The notes below the pieces were generated by a model. That model saw only the letters and a program-made list of their open reading frames with translations. It did no database searches and was not told where the DNA came from. Below are positions 1 through 5,443 of a stretch of 5,443 nt of DNA, one piece after another. The first letter of the stretch is position 1; every line of letters starts with the position of its first letter. The translations under genes and the position numbers were made by a program. The DNA comes from Hyphomicrobiaceae bacterium (lineage in GTDB: Bacteria; Pseudomonadota; Alphaproteobacteria; Rhizobiales; Hyphomicrobiaceae), in NCBI GenBank assembly GCA_021775715.1, contig JAJFHI010000428.1, positions 1 to 5,443 on the forward strand, in the 5' to 3' direction.

Positions 1-634
1 CGAGGGGAATTCCCGCGACGAACTTGGCGCGGTTTTCCGGTGTGTCGGGCAGTCCCATGAACTGTTCCAGCATGCCCGTCTCACCCATGACAGGGTTGAT
101 CGCATTGACGCGAATGTTGTCGGGCGCAAGCTCGACAGCCAACGACTTCGTCAAAGTAATCGCCGCACCCTTCGAACCGTTGTACCAGGTGAGCCCCGGC
201 CTCGGGCGCACGCCAGCCGTTGACGCGACATTGATAATCGACCCTCCGCGCCCACGCATGGATGGCACCACGGCTTTAACGGTCAGAAAGATCGACTTCA
301 CATTGACAGCGTAAATGCGGTCAAACTCGTCTTCACCCACATCCATCAAAGGTTGATTGCGGTGGGTGACGCCGGCATTGTTGACAATGATATCAACCGG
401 ACCGAAGCGTGATTCAGCTTCGGTTATCATTCGAGCGACGTCAGTTTGCGAGGTCACATCGACATGACACGGGGTCGCGTTTACACCCAACTCAGTGGCA
501 ACATCTGCAGCGCCCGTCTCATTGATGTCAGCAACAACAACTTTGCCACCTTCACGCACGAAAGCTTCGGCAATGCCGAGTCCAAATCCAGAGGCCGCCC
601 CAGTGACAACCGCTACTTTTCCATCCAAACGCAT
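1..634 (-). CDS. SDR family NAD(P)-dependent oxidoreductase, C-terminus cut by window edge
   Basis: The visible 211 residues form a classical short-chain dehydrogenase/reductase. They begin MRLDGKVAVVTG and carry the cofactor loop TGAASGFG (residues 11-18; the usual Ile is Phe here), an acidic D36 after the second strand that in this family favours NAD(H) over NADP(H), D59-V60 at the adenine pocket, NNAG (85-88), and the full catalytic tetrad N111, S138, Y151, K155 (YNGSK). The later VNAINPV stretch (about 175-181) is also typical. Full-length members are about 250 residues, so roughly 40 are missing at the left edge. The ATG at 634 is preceded by GGGAGG with 4 nt spacing, which supports this start. 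The substrate cannot be told: members are often annotated as 3-oxoacyl-ACP reductase or glucose 1-dehydrogenase on weak grounds. It lies 64 nt downstream of pheA on the same strand. No functional link to phenylalanine synthesis is evident. Confidence 0.95.
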   Translation of the reverse strand, partial: MRLDGKVAVVTGAASGFGLGIAEAFVREGGKVVVADINETGAADVATELGVNATPCHVDVTSQTDVARMITEAESRFGPVDIIVNNAGVTHRNQPLMDVGEDEFDRIYAVNVKSIFLTVKAVVPSMRGRGGSIINVASTAGVRPRPGLTWYNGSKGAAITLTKSLAVELAPDNIRVNAINPVMGETGMLEQFMGLPDTPENRAKFVAGIPL

Positions 635-659
635 CCCGCCTCCCGAACTTTTTTGTTTT

Positions 660-688
660 AGTCTTCTCGACGCAAAGTGTCTGGTCAA
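660..688 (-). promoter_or_regulatory. Possible sigma-70-type promoter for the SDR gene
   Basis: On the minus strand the pheA-SDR gap contains TTGACC (683-688, five of six matches to the -35 consensus), a 17-nt spacer, and AAGACT (660-665, three of six matches to the -10). Transcription would begin about 10 nt upstream of the GGGAGG ribosome-binding site. The -10 is poor, so this is tentative. A 6-bp inverted repeat (668-673 with 692-697) overlaps it. No T-run follows that repeat on the minus strand, so it does not look like a terminator and read-through from pheA remains possible. Confidence 0.3.
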
Positions 689-698
689 GAAGCGTCGC

Positions 699-1598
699 TT
701 AGTCCGTGACGTCTTTTTCTGCCATACGCGCCATCGCCTCTGCCCGGTAAGGCGAGGCCGGATACGTGCCAAGCATTTTAAGTTCACTGGAGAAAAACGA
801 TAGCTCCTCGAGCGCCAATGCCACCATACGGTCTGACGGATGGCCCTCAATGTCGGCGAAAAACATCGTCGCCATGAATGAGCCGGACATCTGATAGCTT
901 TCAAGCTTGGTCATGTTGACGCCGTTGGTCGCAAAGCCGCCTAGCACCTTGTAAAGCGCCGCCGGAACGTTGCGCACGCGAAAGATAAACGTCGTCATAA
1001 CTGGGCTATTGCCCGCGACCGCATCGTCGGCTTCGCGCGCCAGGATTACAAAGCGCGTTGTATTGTGTTCCTCGTCTTCAATATCGCTCTTGAGGATCTC
1101 CAGTCCGTAGACTTCGGCTGCAAGCGTTGAAGCAATAGCGGCGGTTGTCAGATCGCCGGCTTCCTGCACCATGCGCGCAGCACCTGCCGTGTCCGCTTCC
1201 GGCACTGGTGTCAGCCCCAAGGCACGCAACGTCTTGCGGCATTGGCCCAACGCCTGGGTGTGGCTCATTACGCGCTTGATTGAGTCTAAAGTTGCGCCCG
1301 GTTTGGCCATCAACTGGTGACGCACACGCAGGAAGTGCTCGCCGACAATGAAGAGGCTTGCATCGGGCAACAGGTGATGAATGTCGGCAACACGGCCTGC
1401 CACGGAGTTTTCAATCGGGATCATGGCGACGTCGACGTCGCCAGACGACACGGCTGCCAGGGCATCTTCAAATGTCGGGAAGGCGATGGCCTTAGCACCC
1501 GGATAGGCCTCGGTGCATGCCATATGTGAATTGGCGCCAGGTTCGCCCTGATAGCCGACACGGGCGATGTTTTTGTTTTTTATTCCGGATGACGACAT
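699..1598 (-). CDS. pheA: Prephenate dehydratase (mono-functional, PDT plus ACT domain)
   Basis: This cytoplasmic enzyme converts prephenate to phenylpyruvate with loss of water and CO2, the committed step to phenylalanine. The 299-residue protein has the dehydratase domain at about residues 12-190. It shows YQGEPGANSH (16-25), PIENSVAG (61-68), SHTQALGQC (112-120) and NTTRF (179-183), whose T181-R182-F183 is the conserved catalytic Thr-Arg-Phe motif. An ACT domain follows (about 202-282), with AALYKVL (213-219) and KLESY (231-235) at the positions of the GALV and ESRP phenylalanine-binding motifs, so feedback inhibition by phenylalanine is expected. There is no chorismate mutase domain; a stand-alone form of about 280-300 residues is usual in alphaproteobacteria. 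The ATG at 1598 has only a weak Shine-Dalgarno (AAGAG, 11 nt away), but no better in-frame start lies near and the next residues run straight into the domain. It lies 99 nt downstream of kdsB on the same strand. Confidence 0.97.
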   Translation of the reverse strand: MSSSGIKNKNIARVGYQGEPGANSHMACTEAYPGAKAIAFPTFEDALAAVSSGDVDVAMIPIENSVAGRVADIHHLLPDASLFIVGEHFLRVRHQLMAKPGATLDSIKRVMSHTQALGQCRKTLRALGLTPVPEADTAGAARMVQEAGDLTTAAIASTLAAEVYGLEILKSDIEDEEHNTTRFVILAREADDAVAGNSPVMTTFIFRVRNVPAALYKVLGGFATNGVNMTKLESYQMSGSFMATMFFADIEGHPSDRMVALALEELSFFSSELKMLGTYPASPYRAEAMARMAEKDVTD

Positions 1599-1671
1599 CG
1601 GCGGGGCAACTCTTGTGTTCGGGTACGGGCTGCGGCTGGTGCAGGTTCGAGCTTGTGATTAAGTCAATCCA

Positions 1672-1688
1672 CATTCGCGAGGCGAATG
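1672..1688 (-). other. Perfect 7-bp hairpin between kdsB and pheA
   Basis: CATTCGC and GCGAATG form a perfect 7-bp stem around a 3-nt loop, starting 9 nt after the kdsB stop codon. No T-run follows on the minus strand, so it is not a standard rho-independent terminator. It could protect the kdsB mRNA 3' end, mark a processing site or weakly attenuate read-through into pheA. The stem is visible; its role is inferred. Confidence 0.5.
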
Positions 1689-1697
1689 CACTATGAA

Positions 1698-2459
1698 TCA
1701 GGAGTCGTTTGCGGAAATCAACTGACTGGCGCGCTCGAGATCGGCGGGAGTATCAACACCGACCGGAACCGTGTCAACGACGACCACATCAACGCGCATA
1801 CCATCTTCCAGCGCACGCAATTGTTCCAGCCGCTCGCGTTTTTCCAATACCGACGGTGGCAGCGTTATGAACCGCTCAAGAGCCGAACGGCGATAGGCGT
1901 AGATACCGATGTGATGGAACAACGGCCCGTCGCCAAACGGCGCGGTGGCACGCGTGAAGTAAAGTGCGCGCAGATGTTGGTGCCCCGATCCATCCTGTCT
2001 TGGCAACGGTGTGCCGACAACCTTCACGACATTTGGATCGTCGCGTTCGCGCGCCTCGCGGATTTCCGCCGCTAGAGTTGCGATGTGCGTTTGCTTGTCG
2101 AGTTCCAAAGGAGAGAGGCAGGCGGTGACGAGATGTGGCTCAAGTGTCGGCAGGTCGCCCTGCAGGTTAACGACAAATTCGCAGTCTGCATCCGGATCAA
2201 CACGGTTGACCGCCTCAAAGACCCGATCTGAGCCCGAGGCATGATCGGCCCGCGTCATCACCGCTTCACCACCAGCTTGGCGGATCGTCGCGGCAATCTC
2301 TTCAGAATCCGTCGCCACGACCACTCGGCCGGCCTCAGCCGCACAGGCTCGGCGCCAAACATGGACGATCATCGGCTCACCCGCGATCAGGGCCATCGGC
2401 TTTCCCGGCAATCGGCTGGCCTGCATCCGGGCCGGAATTACAATCAATGAACGCTGCAA
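1698..2459 (-). CDS. kdsB: 3-deoxy-manno-octulosonate cytidylyltransferase (CMP-KDO synthetase), TTG start
   Basis: KdsB activates KDO with CTP to give CMP-KDO, the sugar donor for the inner core of lipopolysaccharide; it acts in the cytoplasm. From the TTG at 2459 the protein has 253 residues, the normal family length. Motifs in order: the nucleotide-binding loop PARMQASRLPGKP (9-21), VATDSEEI (48-55), HASGSDR (73-79), NLQGDLP (98-104), HHIGIYAYR (182-190), LEQLRALEDG (211-220) and GVDTPADL (234-241). The aspartates of QGD and GVDT are the family's magnesium ligands. The reading frame stays open upstream to an ATG at 2552, but those 31 extra residues match nothing in the family. The TTG has AAGGAG placed 6 nt before it, so it is the better start. 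The gene diverges from cycM and is followed on its strand by pheA. Confidence 0.97.
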   Translation of the reverse strand: MQRSLIVIPARMQASRLPGKPMALIAGEPMIVHVWRRACAAEAGRVVVATDSEEIAATIRQAGGEAVMTRADHASGSDRVFEAVNRVDPDADCEFVVNLQGDLPTLEPHLVTACLSPLELDKQTHIATLAAEIREARERDDPNVVKVVGTPLPRQDGSGHQHLRALYFTRATAPFGDGPLFHHIGIYAYRRSALERFITLPPSVLEKRERLEQLRALEDGMRVDVVVVDTVPVGVDTPADLERASQLISANDS

Positions 2460-2465
2460 ATTCGA

Positions 2466-2471
2466 CTCCTT
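2466..2471 (-). promoter_or_regulatory. Shine-Dalgarno site that fixes the kdsB TTG start
   Basis: AAGGAG on the minus strand lies 6 nt before TTG at 2459. It places the start exactly where KdsB homology begins, and argues against the upstream in-frame ATG at 2552. Confidence 0.85.
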
Positions 2472-2532
2472 CTTGGACTTTTGGGTGTGGGCGGTGACAA
2501 TTAGCCTCGGCACTAAGCCTGTTAGAGAGGCC

Positions 2533-2583
2533 TTAGTCTCGTTGCAACCCATTGCGGAATTTTATATTCGCAACGAAGACTAA
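2533..2583. repeat. Imperfect inverted repeat in the kdsB/cycM divergent promoter region
   Basis: The left arm TTAGTCTCGTTGCAA (2533-2547) is nearly the reverse complement of the right arm TTCGCAACGAAGACTAA (2567-2583). Aligned, all 15 left-arm bases match, with two single-base gaps. The arms are 19 nt apart and flank the AT-rich centre of the 181-nt region between the two divergent genes. This layout suits paired binding sites for a regulator acting on both genes, or a hairpin in an RNA crossing it. The repeat is seen; its function is inferred. Confidence 0.55.
2542..2568 (+). promoter_or_regulatory. Possible sigma-70-type promoter for cycM
   Basis: TTGCAA (2542-2547, four of six -35 matches) is followed after 15 nt by TATATT (2563-2568, five of six -10 matches). 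The short spacer makes this weak. Both boxes touch the arms of the inverted repeat, so a protein bound there would affect this promoter. On the opposite strand TATAAA (2566-2561) could serve as a kdsB -10, but no good -35 accompanies it. Confidence 0.25.
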
Positions 2584-2640
2584 TTGCGCAGACGCGGAAA
2601 ATGCATCCGCCCACCCTGTAAACTCACGGATCAGGAACCG

Positions 2641-3165
2641 ATGGATTCAATTGAACTGACGAAATTTGCAAGCATCATTTTGGTCTCGCTCCTGCTAATT
2701 ATTGGTGGACGCGTCCTTATCAATGAAGTCGGTCATGGCGGTCATAGCAATCAGGTCGGCTACAAACTGCCCACCGGCGAGCCAAGCGCTGCTGGCACAG
2801 GCGCAGCTGAGGCCAAACCAGCCTTTGATGCTGCTAAAGTGGTGGCTGCTGCAGCGTCTGCAGATGCCGGTGCAGGCGAGAAATTCATGAAGAAATGTGC
2901 GGCTTGCCACGGTTGGGAGCCAGGAAAAGGTAACGGCATCGGGCCAAACATCCACGGTGTTGTCGACCGTGCGATTGGCAGCGCAGACGGGTACAAATAC
3001 TCAAAAGGGCTGGCCGGCAAGGGTGGAAACTGGACATTAGAAAATCTTGCAACCTTCCTGCATAAGCCAAAAACCTACGTGCCCGGCACGAAGATGATCT
3101 TTCCAGGCATAAAAAAAGACGGCGATCTGGCAAACGTCCTCGCCTACCTCAAGTCACTGAAATAA
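2641..3165 (+). CDS. cycM: Membrane-anchored class I cytochrome c (CycM/c552 type)
   Basis: The 174-residue protein carries electrons in the periplasm while anchored to the inner membrane. An uncleaved signal-anchor spans about residues 9-27, followed by a flexible linker rich in Ala, Gly and Pro (about 31-75). The haem domain has one CAACH site (C86, C89, H90) for covalent c-type haem, then GIGPNIHGVVDR (99-110), NWT (130-132) and PGTKM (148-152), where M152 is the expected sixth iron ligand. Spacing and length match alphaproteobacterial CycM, which in Bradyrhizobium and relatives links the bc1 complex to aa3-type oxidase. The frame is open from 2584, but the ATG at 2641 is preferred: AGGA lies 4 nt before it and the membrane anchor begins just after. 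The gene diverges from kdsB and ends 32 nt before a strong terminator, so it appears monocistronic. The family call is firm; the electron partners are inferred from homologues. Confidence 0.93.
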   Translation: MDSIELTKFASIILVSLLLIIGGRVLINEVGHGGHSNQVGYKLPTGEPSAAGTGAAEAKPAFDAAKVVAAAASADAGAGEKFMKKCAACHGWEPGKGNGIGPNIHGVVDRAIGSADGYKYSKGLAGKGGNWTLENLATFLHKPKTYVPGTKMIFPGIKKDGDLANVLAYLKSLK

Positions 3166-3197
3166 CGTATTAAACACACTATTTTCCACAAACATTT

Positions 3198-3228
3198 AGC
3201 CCTGCCACACCCGCGGCGGGGCTTTTTT
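3198..3228 (+). terminator. Rho-independent terminator after cycM
   Basis: AGCCCTGCC (3198-3206) pairs over all 9 positions (one T-G wobble) with GGCGGGGCT (3215-3223) around an 8-nt loop. Six T residues follow (3223-3228, the first shared with the stem). It begins 32 nt past the cycM stop, ends that transcript, and separates it from the yejA unit. Confidence 0.92.
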
Positions 3229-3326
3229 GTGATTCACGCAAGCCGATCACGCACTATGCTGCATGAATAAGGCCAACATTTTGATATTGCTTAAGTTTTA
3301 CAAGTGTTTCCAGGCGGCCGCGTTCG

Positions 3327-3340
3327 ACTTTTGCAAAAGT
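3327..3340. promoter_or_regulatory. 14-bp perfect palindrome upstream of yejA, possible operator
   Basis: ACTTTTGCAAAAGT is a perfect 14-bp palindrome located 110 nt before the yejA start, in the region where the yejA promoter should lie. Its size and two-fold symmetry fit a binding site for a dimeric helix-turn-helix regulator. No well-matched sigma-70 promoter could be placed next to it. The palindrome is seen; the operator role is inferred. Confidence 0.4.
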
Positions 3341-3366
3341 GACAAAAAATAAACGTGAGTCTCAGG

Positions 3367-3422
3367 CCTGTCGCGGCGATGATGCGGGCAGGAAAAATCA
3401 AGTGCTGAAGAAAATGCAGCAC
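3367..3422 (+). other. Two predicted hairpins in the yejA 5' leader
   Basis: CCTGTC (3367-3372) can pair with GGCAGG (3387-3392) over 6 bp including one wobble, around a 14-nt loop. GTGCTG (3402-3407) pairs perfectly with CAGCAC (3417-3422) around a 9-nt A-rich loop. The second ends 16 nt before the Shine-Dalgarno. Neither is followed by a T-run, so they are not terminators. Modest stems like these can occur by chance. Confidence 0.35.
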
Positions 3423-3438
3423 ACAGATATAAAATTCG

Positions 3439-3443
3439 GGAGG
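3439..3443 (+). promoter_or_regulatory. Strong Shine-Dalgarno that fixes the yejA TTG start
   Basis: GGAGG lies 7 nt before TTG at 3451, with an extra G before it. This strong site supports the unusual start codon, and the signal peptide begins immediately downstream. Confidence 0.88.
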
Positions 3444-3450
3444 ATAAGCT

Positions 3451-5346
3451 TTGTTCGGCACGATCGAGAGTTTGAGGATACCCGTGCGGGTCGTTGGCGC
3501 CTTAGGGTTGGCGATGATCGCGATGATTCCGGCGACCGGAACCTCCTGGGGTGATGCGCAAGACGCGGCAAACCAGACCCGGCATCACGGCTTGTCGTTG
3601 ATCGGCAAACCGCAGTACGGGCCCGACTTCAAACACTTCGACTGGGTCAACCCAGATGCCCCCAAGGGTGGTAAAATCCGTCAGTATGCACCTGGCAGCT
3701 TTGACAGCCTGAACGCATTTTCAGTGAAAGGCGATTCGGCTGCCGCGCTCTCTCTCATCTACGACACTTTGATGACGACCAGCCCCGACGAGCCATCTAC
3801 CGAGTATGGCCTTGTCGCAGAATGGGCGAGTTTTCCAGACGACTTTTCTTCAGTGACATTTGGACTGCGCAAAGAAGCCCGCTTTCACGACGGCAAACCT
3901 ATCCGTCCTGAAGACGTTGTGTTCAGTCTGACAGCTCTGAAGAAAGCCCACCCGAGTTACGCTTTCTATTACAAAAACGTTATCAAGGCGGAGAAGACCG
4001 GCGAACACGAAGTCACCTTCACGTTTGACATGAAGGGCAATCGTGAGCTGCCACAAATCATCGGCCAGCTTGAAATTTTGCCGGAGCATTTCTGGACCGG
4101 CAAAAATGCCGACGGTGAACAACGCGACCTTACGAAGTCGTCGTTGGAAGTGCCGCTCGGCTCTGGTCCCTACAAAGTCAAATCTGTTGTTGCTGGCCGC
4201 GATATCACATACGAGCGCGTGAAGGACTATTGGGCCAAAGATCTGCCTGCCATGAAAGGGCAATGGAACTTCGACGAAATCGCCATCCGCTATTATCGCG
4301 ACCGCACGCCCGCTTTCGAAGCTTTTAAGAGTGGGGACATACATTTCTGGTCTGAGAACAGCGCGAAATCGTGGGCAACGGAGTATTCGTCCGAACCATT
4401 TAAAAAAGGCTTGATCCTAAAGGACGATTTGAAGAACGGCCGCGTTGCCGGAATGCAAGCGTTCGTTTTCAATCTTCGCCGCGACAAGTTTAAAGACGTG
4501 CGCGTGCGCGAGGCCTTGAACCTCGTCTACAACTTCGACCAAGCCAACAAGACTTTGTTTTATGGCCAGTACAAACGCCTCGGCAGTTTCTTTGAAAACT
4601 CCGAATTGCGCGCGTCCGGTAAGCCAGAAGGCACAGAGCTCGAAATCCTCAATGAGGTAAAGTCTGAGGTCCCAGAACGCGCGTTTGGTGAGGCGTGGGA
4701 GCCAACGACAATTGGGTCATCAATCGAGCACCGCAAGAGACTACGGCGCGCGTTGAGTCTGATCAAAGAGGCCGGCTGGAAACTAGAAAAAGGCGTTCTT
4801 CGCAATGCCAGGGGCGAGGCCTTCAAAATTGAATTTCTGCTATCACAGCCAACATTCGAACGCGTTATATTGCCGTTTGTAAATGATCTGAAGAAGATTG
4901 GTGTGCAAGCGACAGTGCGGGTTGTCGATAGCTCACAGTATAAACGCCGGGCCGACGACTTCGACTTTGACATTGTTGTCGGGAGCTATGGACAGTCACA
5001 CTCACCCGGCAATGAACAGCGCAGCTTCTGGGGCTCGGCCGCCGCCAAAAGTCCAGGCAGCCGCAACATTGCTGGCATATCGAACCCGGCAATCGACAAA
5101 ATTGTCGAGCGCATCTGCATTGCCAAGGACCGCAAAGAGTTGATCGCAGCAACACGTGCACTTGATCGCGCATTGCTGTGGAACTTTTATGTGATTCCAC
5201 AATGGTATTACCCATACGACCGCGTCGCCTATTGGACGCATTTAGGACATCCCAAAAAGCTGCCATCATTGAACCCGTCATTTATGCGCACGTGGTGGGT
5301 TGACCCAGATAAAGCGAAAAAACTAAAAACGGCGCGAGCCAAATAG
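3451..5346 (+). CDS. yejA: YejA-type periplasmic oligopeptide-binding protein (ABC importer, SBP family 5), TTG start
   Basis: The 631-residue protein captures peptide-like ligands in the periplasm for a YejBEF-type ABC importer. A signal peptide covers about residues 1-36: basic R9 and R13, a hydrophobic stretch at 14-28, and likely cleavage after GDA at 34-36. The mature part shows YejA signatures: FKHFDWVNPDAPKGG (60-74), LIYDTLMTTS (102-111), RFHDGKPIRPEDV (144-156), GSGPYKV (237-243) followed by RVKDYW, RVREALNLVYNFD (351-363), and near the C-terminus ALDRALLWNFYVIPQWY (570-586). Length is close to E. coli YejA (about 600). In E. coli YejABEF takes up microcin C; alphaproteobacterial relatives have been linked to muropeptide uptake and to tolerance of host antimicrobial peptides. 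The ligand here is not determined by the sequence. There is no lipobox, so it should be soluble. A second secreted protein starts 23 nt downstream, consistent with a transport operon. Confidence 0.93.
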   Translation: MFGTIESLRIPVRVVGALGLAMIAMIPATGTSWGDAQDAANQTRHHGLSLIGKPQYGPDFKHFDWVNPDAPKGGKIRQYAPGSFDSLNAFSVKGDSAAALSLIYDTLMTTSPDEPSTEYGLVAEWASFPDDFSSVTFGLRKEARFHDGKPIRPEDVVFSLTALKKAHPSYAFYYKNVIKAEKTGEHEVTFTFDMKGNRELPQIIGQLEILPEHFWTGKNADGEQRDLTKSSLEVPLGSGPYKVKSVVAGRDITYERVKDYWAKDLPAMKGQWNFDEIAIRYYRDRTPAFEAFKSGDIHFWSENSAKSWATEYSSEPFKKGLILKDDLKNGRVAGMQAFVFNLRRDKFKDVRVREALNLVYNFDQANKTLFYGQYKRLGSFFENSELRASGKPEGTELEILNEVKSEVPERAFGEAWEPTTIGSSIEHRKRLRRALSLIKEAGWKLEKGVLRNARGEAFKIEFLLSQPTFERVILPFVNDLKKIGVQATVRVVDSSQYKRRADDFDFDIVVGSYGQSHSPGNEQRSFWGSAAAKSPGSRNIAGISNPAIDKIVERICIAKDRKELIAATRALDRALLWNFYVIPQWYYPYDRVAYWTHLGHPKKLPSLNPSFMRTWWVDPDKAKKLKTARAK

Positions 5347-5369
5347 ATGAACAGCAACGAGGTGCCCGT

Positions 5370-5443
5370 ATGACAGATATCAACAAGTGGCTTGCTGGGC
5401 AGGCCGCGTGCAGGACATTTTGCGCGCTCTTGTTGATGTGTGC
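5370..5443 (+). CDS. N-terminus of a secreted protein, cut by window edge; possibly a second solute-binding protein
   Basis: Only 24 codons are visible, beginning MTDINKWLAGQAACRTF and passing into a hydrophobic CALLLMC stretch. Basic residues (K6, R15) before this run suggest a signal peptide or membrane anchor. GAGG lies 7 nt before the ATG. The start is 23 nt after the yejA stop on the same strand, so the two are probably co-transcribed. In alphaproteobacteria two YejA-like binding proteins often stand in tandem ahead of yejB, yejE and yejF, which makes a second binding protein the leading guess. YejB, a permease that also starts with a hydrophobic segment, is the alternative. The existence of the gene is well supported; its identity is inferred from position. 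Confidence 0.7.
   Translation, partial: MTDINKWLAGQAACRTFCALLLMC

Noticed and set aside
6..15. GGGAATTCCC palindrome at the left edge
   Set aside because: It lies within SDR coding sequence and is short enough to occur by chance, so no regulatory meaning is supported.
24..314. 96-codon plus-strand ORF inside the SDR gene
   Set aside because: It is antisense to the catalytic region of a clear SDR (S138, Y151 and K155 are on the other strand). It is a shadow frame.
1656..1667. TTGACT on the minus strand as a pheA -35 box
   Set aside because: No acceptable -10 lies 16-18 nt downstream; the 17-nt position gives CTGCAC.
1492..1674. 60-codon minus-strand ORF covering the pheA leader, considered as a leader peptide for phenylalanine attenuation
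   Set aside because: Its start region has no run of phenylalanine codons, it runs on into pheA out of frame, and no terminator/antiterminator pair is visible.
2584..2640. N-terminal extension of cycM to the open frame start at 2584
   Set aside because: The 19 extra residues are basic and unlike the family. The ATG at 2641 has an AGGA site and directly precedes the membrane anchor.
3339..3554. 71-codon GTG-start ORF overlapping the start of yejA in another frame
   Set aside because: It has no Shine-Dalgarno, its composition is charged and low in hydrophobic residues, and it overlaps the well-supported yejA start and signal peptide. It is best read as a shadow frame.
3850..4344. 164-codon minus-strand ORF inside yejA
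   Set aside because: It is fully antisense to conserved YejA coding sequence, has no recognisable domain, and is the expected shadow of a long gene at this GC content.

Overview
This window looks like ordinary chromosomal core DNA from an alphaproteobacterium, most likely Hyphomicrobiales (Rhizobiales) or a close relative. Four things point there: a KDO cytidylyltransferase (so a Gram-negative with LPS), a stand-alone prephenate dehydratase not fused to chorismate mutase, a membrane-anchored CycM-type cytochrome c, and a YejA-type peptide-binding protein, all at moderate GC. The genus cannot be read from the sequence.

Layout. Left half, minus strand, read right to left: kdsB (KDO activation for LPS, TTG start), a 99-nt gap with a short perfect hairpin, pheA (prephenate dehydratase with a C-terminal ACT domain), a 64-nt gap, then a short-chain dehydrogenase/reductase whose C-terminus runs off the left edge. 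Right half, plus strand: cycM, diverging from kdsB across a 181-nt region that contains an imperfect inverted repeat; a strong rho-independent terminator after cycM; a 285-nt intergenic and leader region with a 14-bp perfect palindrome and two predicted hairpins; yejA (periplasmic solute-binding protein, family 5, TTG start with a strong Shine-Dalgarno); and the first 24 codons of a further secreted protein starting 23 nt after yejA, probably another component of the same uptake locus.

Functionally the genes are a housekeeping mix: LPS biosynthesis, phenylalanine biosynthesis, respiratory electron transfer and oligopeptide (or muropeptide) uptake. kdsB, pheA and the SDR lie on one strand and may be partly co-transcribed. 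cycM is a single-gene unit closed by its terminator. yejA opens a transport operon that continues past the right edge.

I found no mobile element, CRISPR array, tRNA, rRNA or defence system, and no convincing undescribed system. The points worth a second look are small regulatory structures in the two non-coding regions and the start of what may be a second solute-binding protein.
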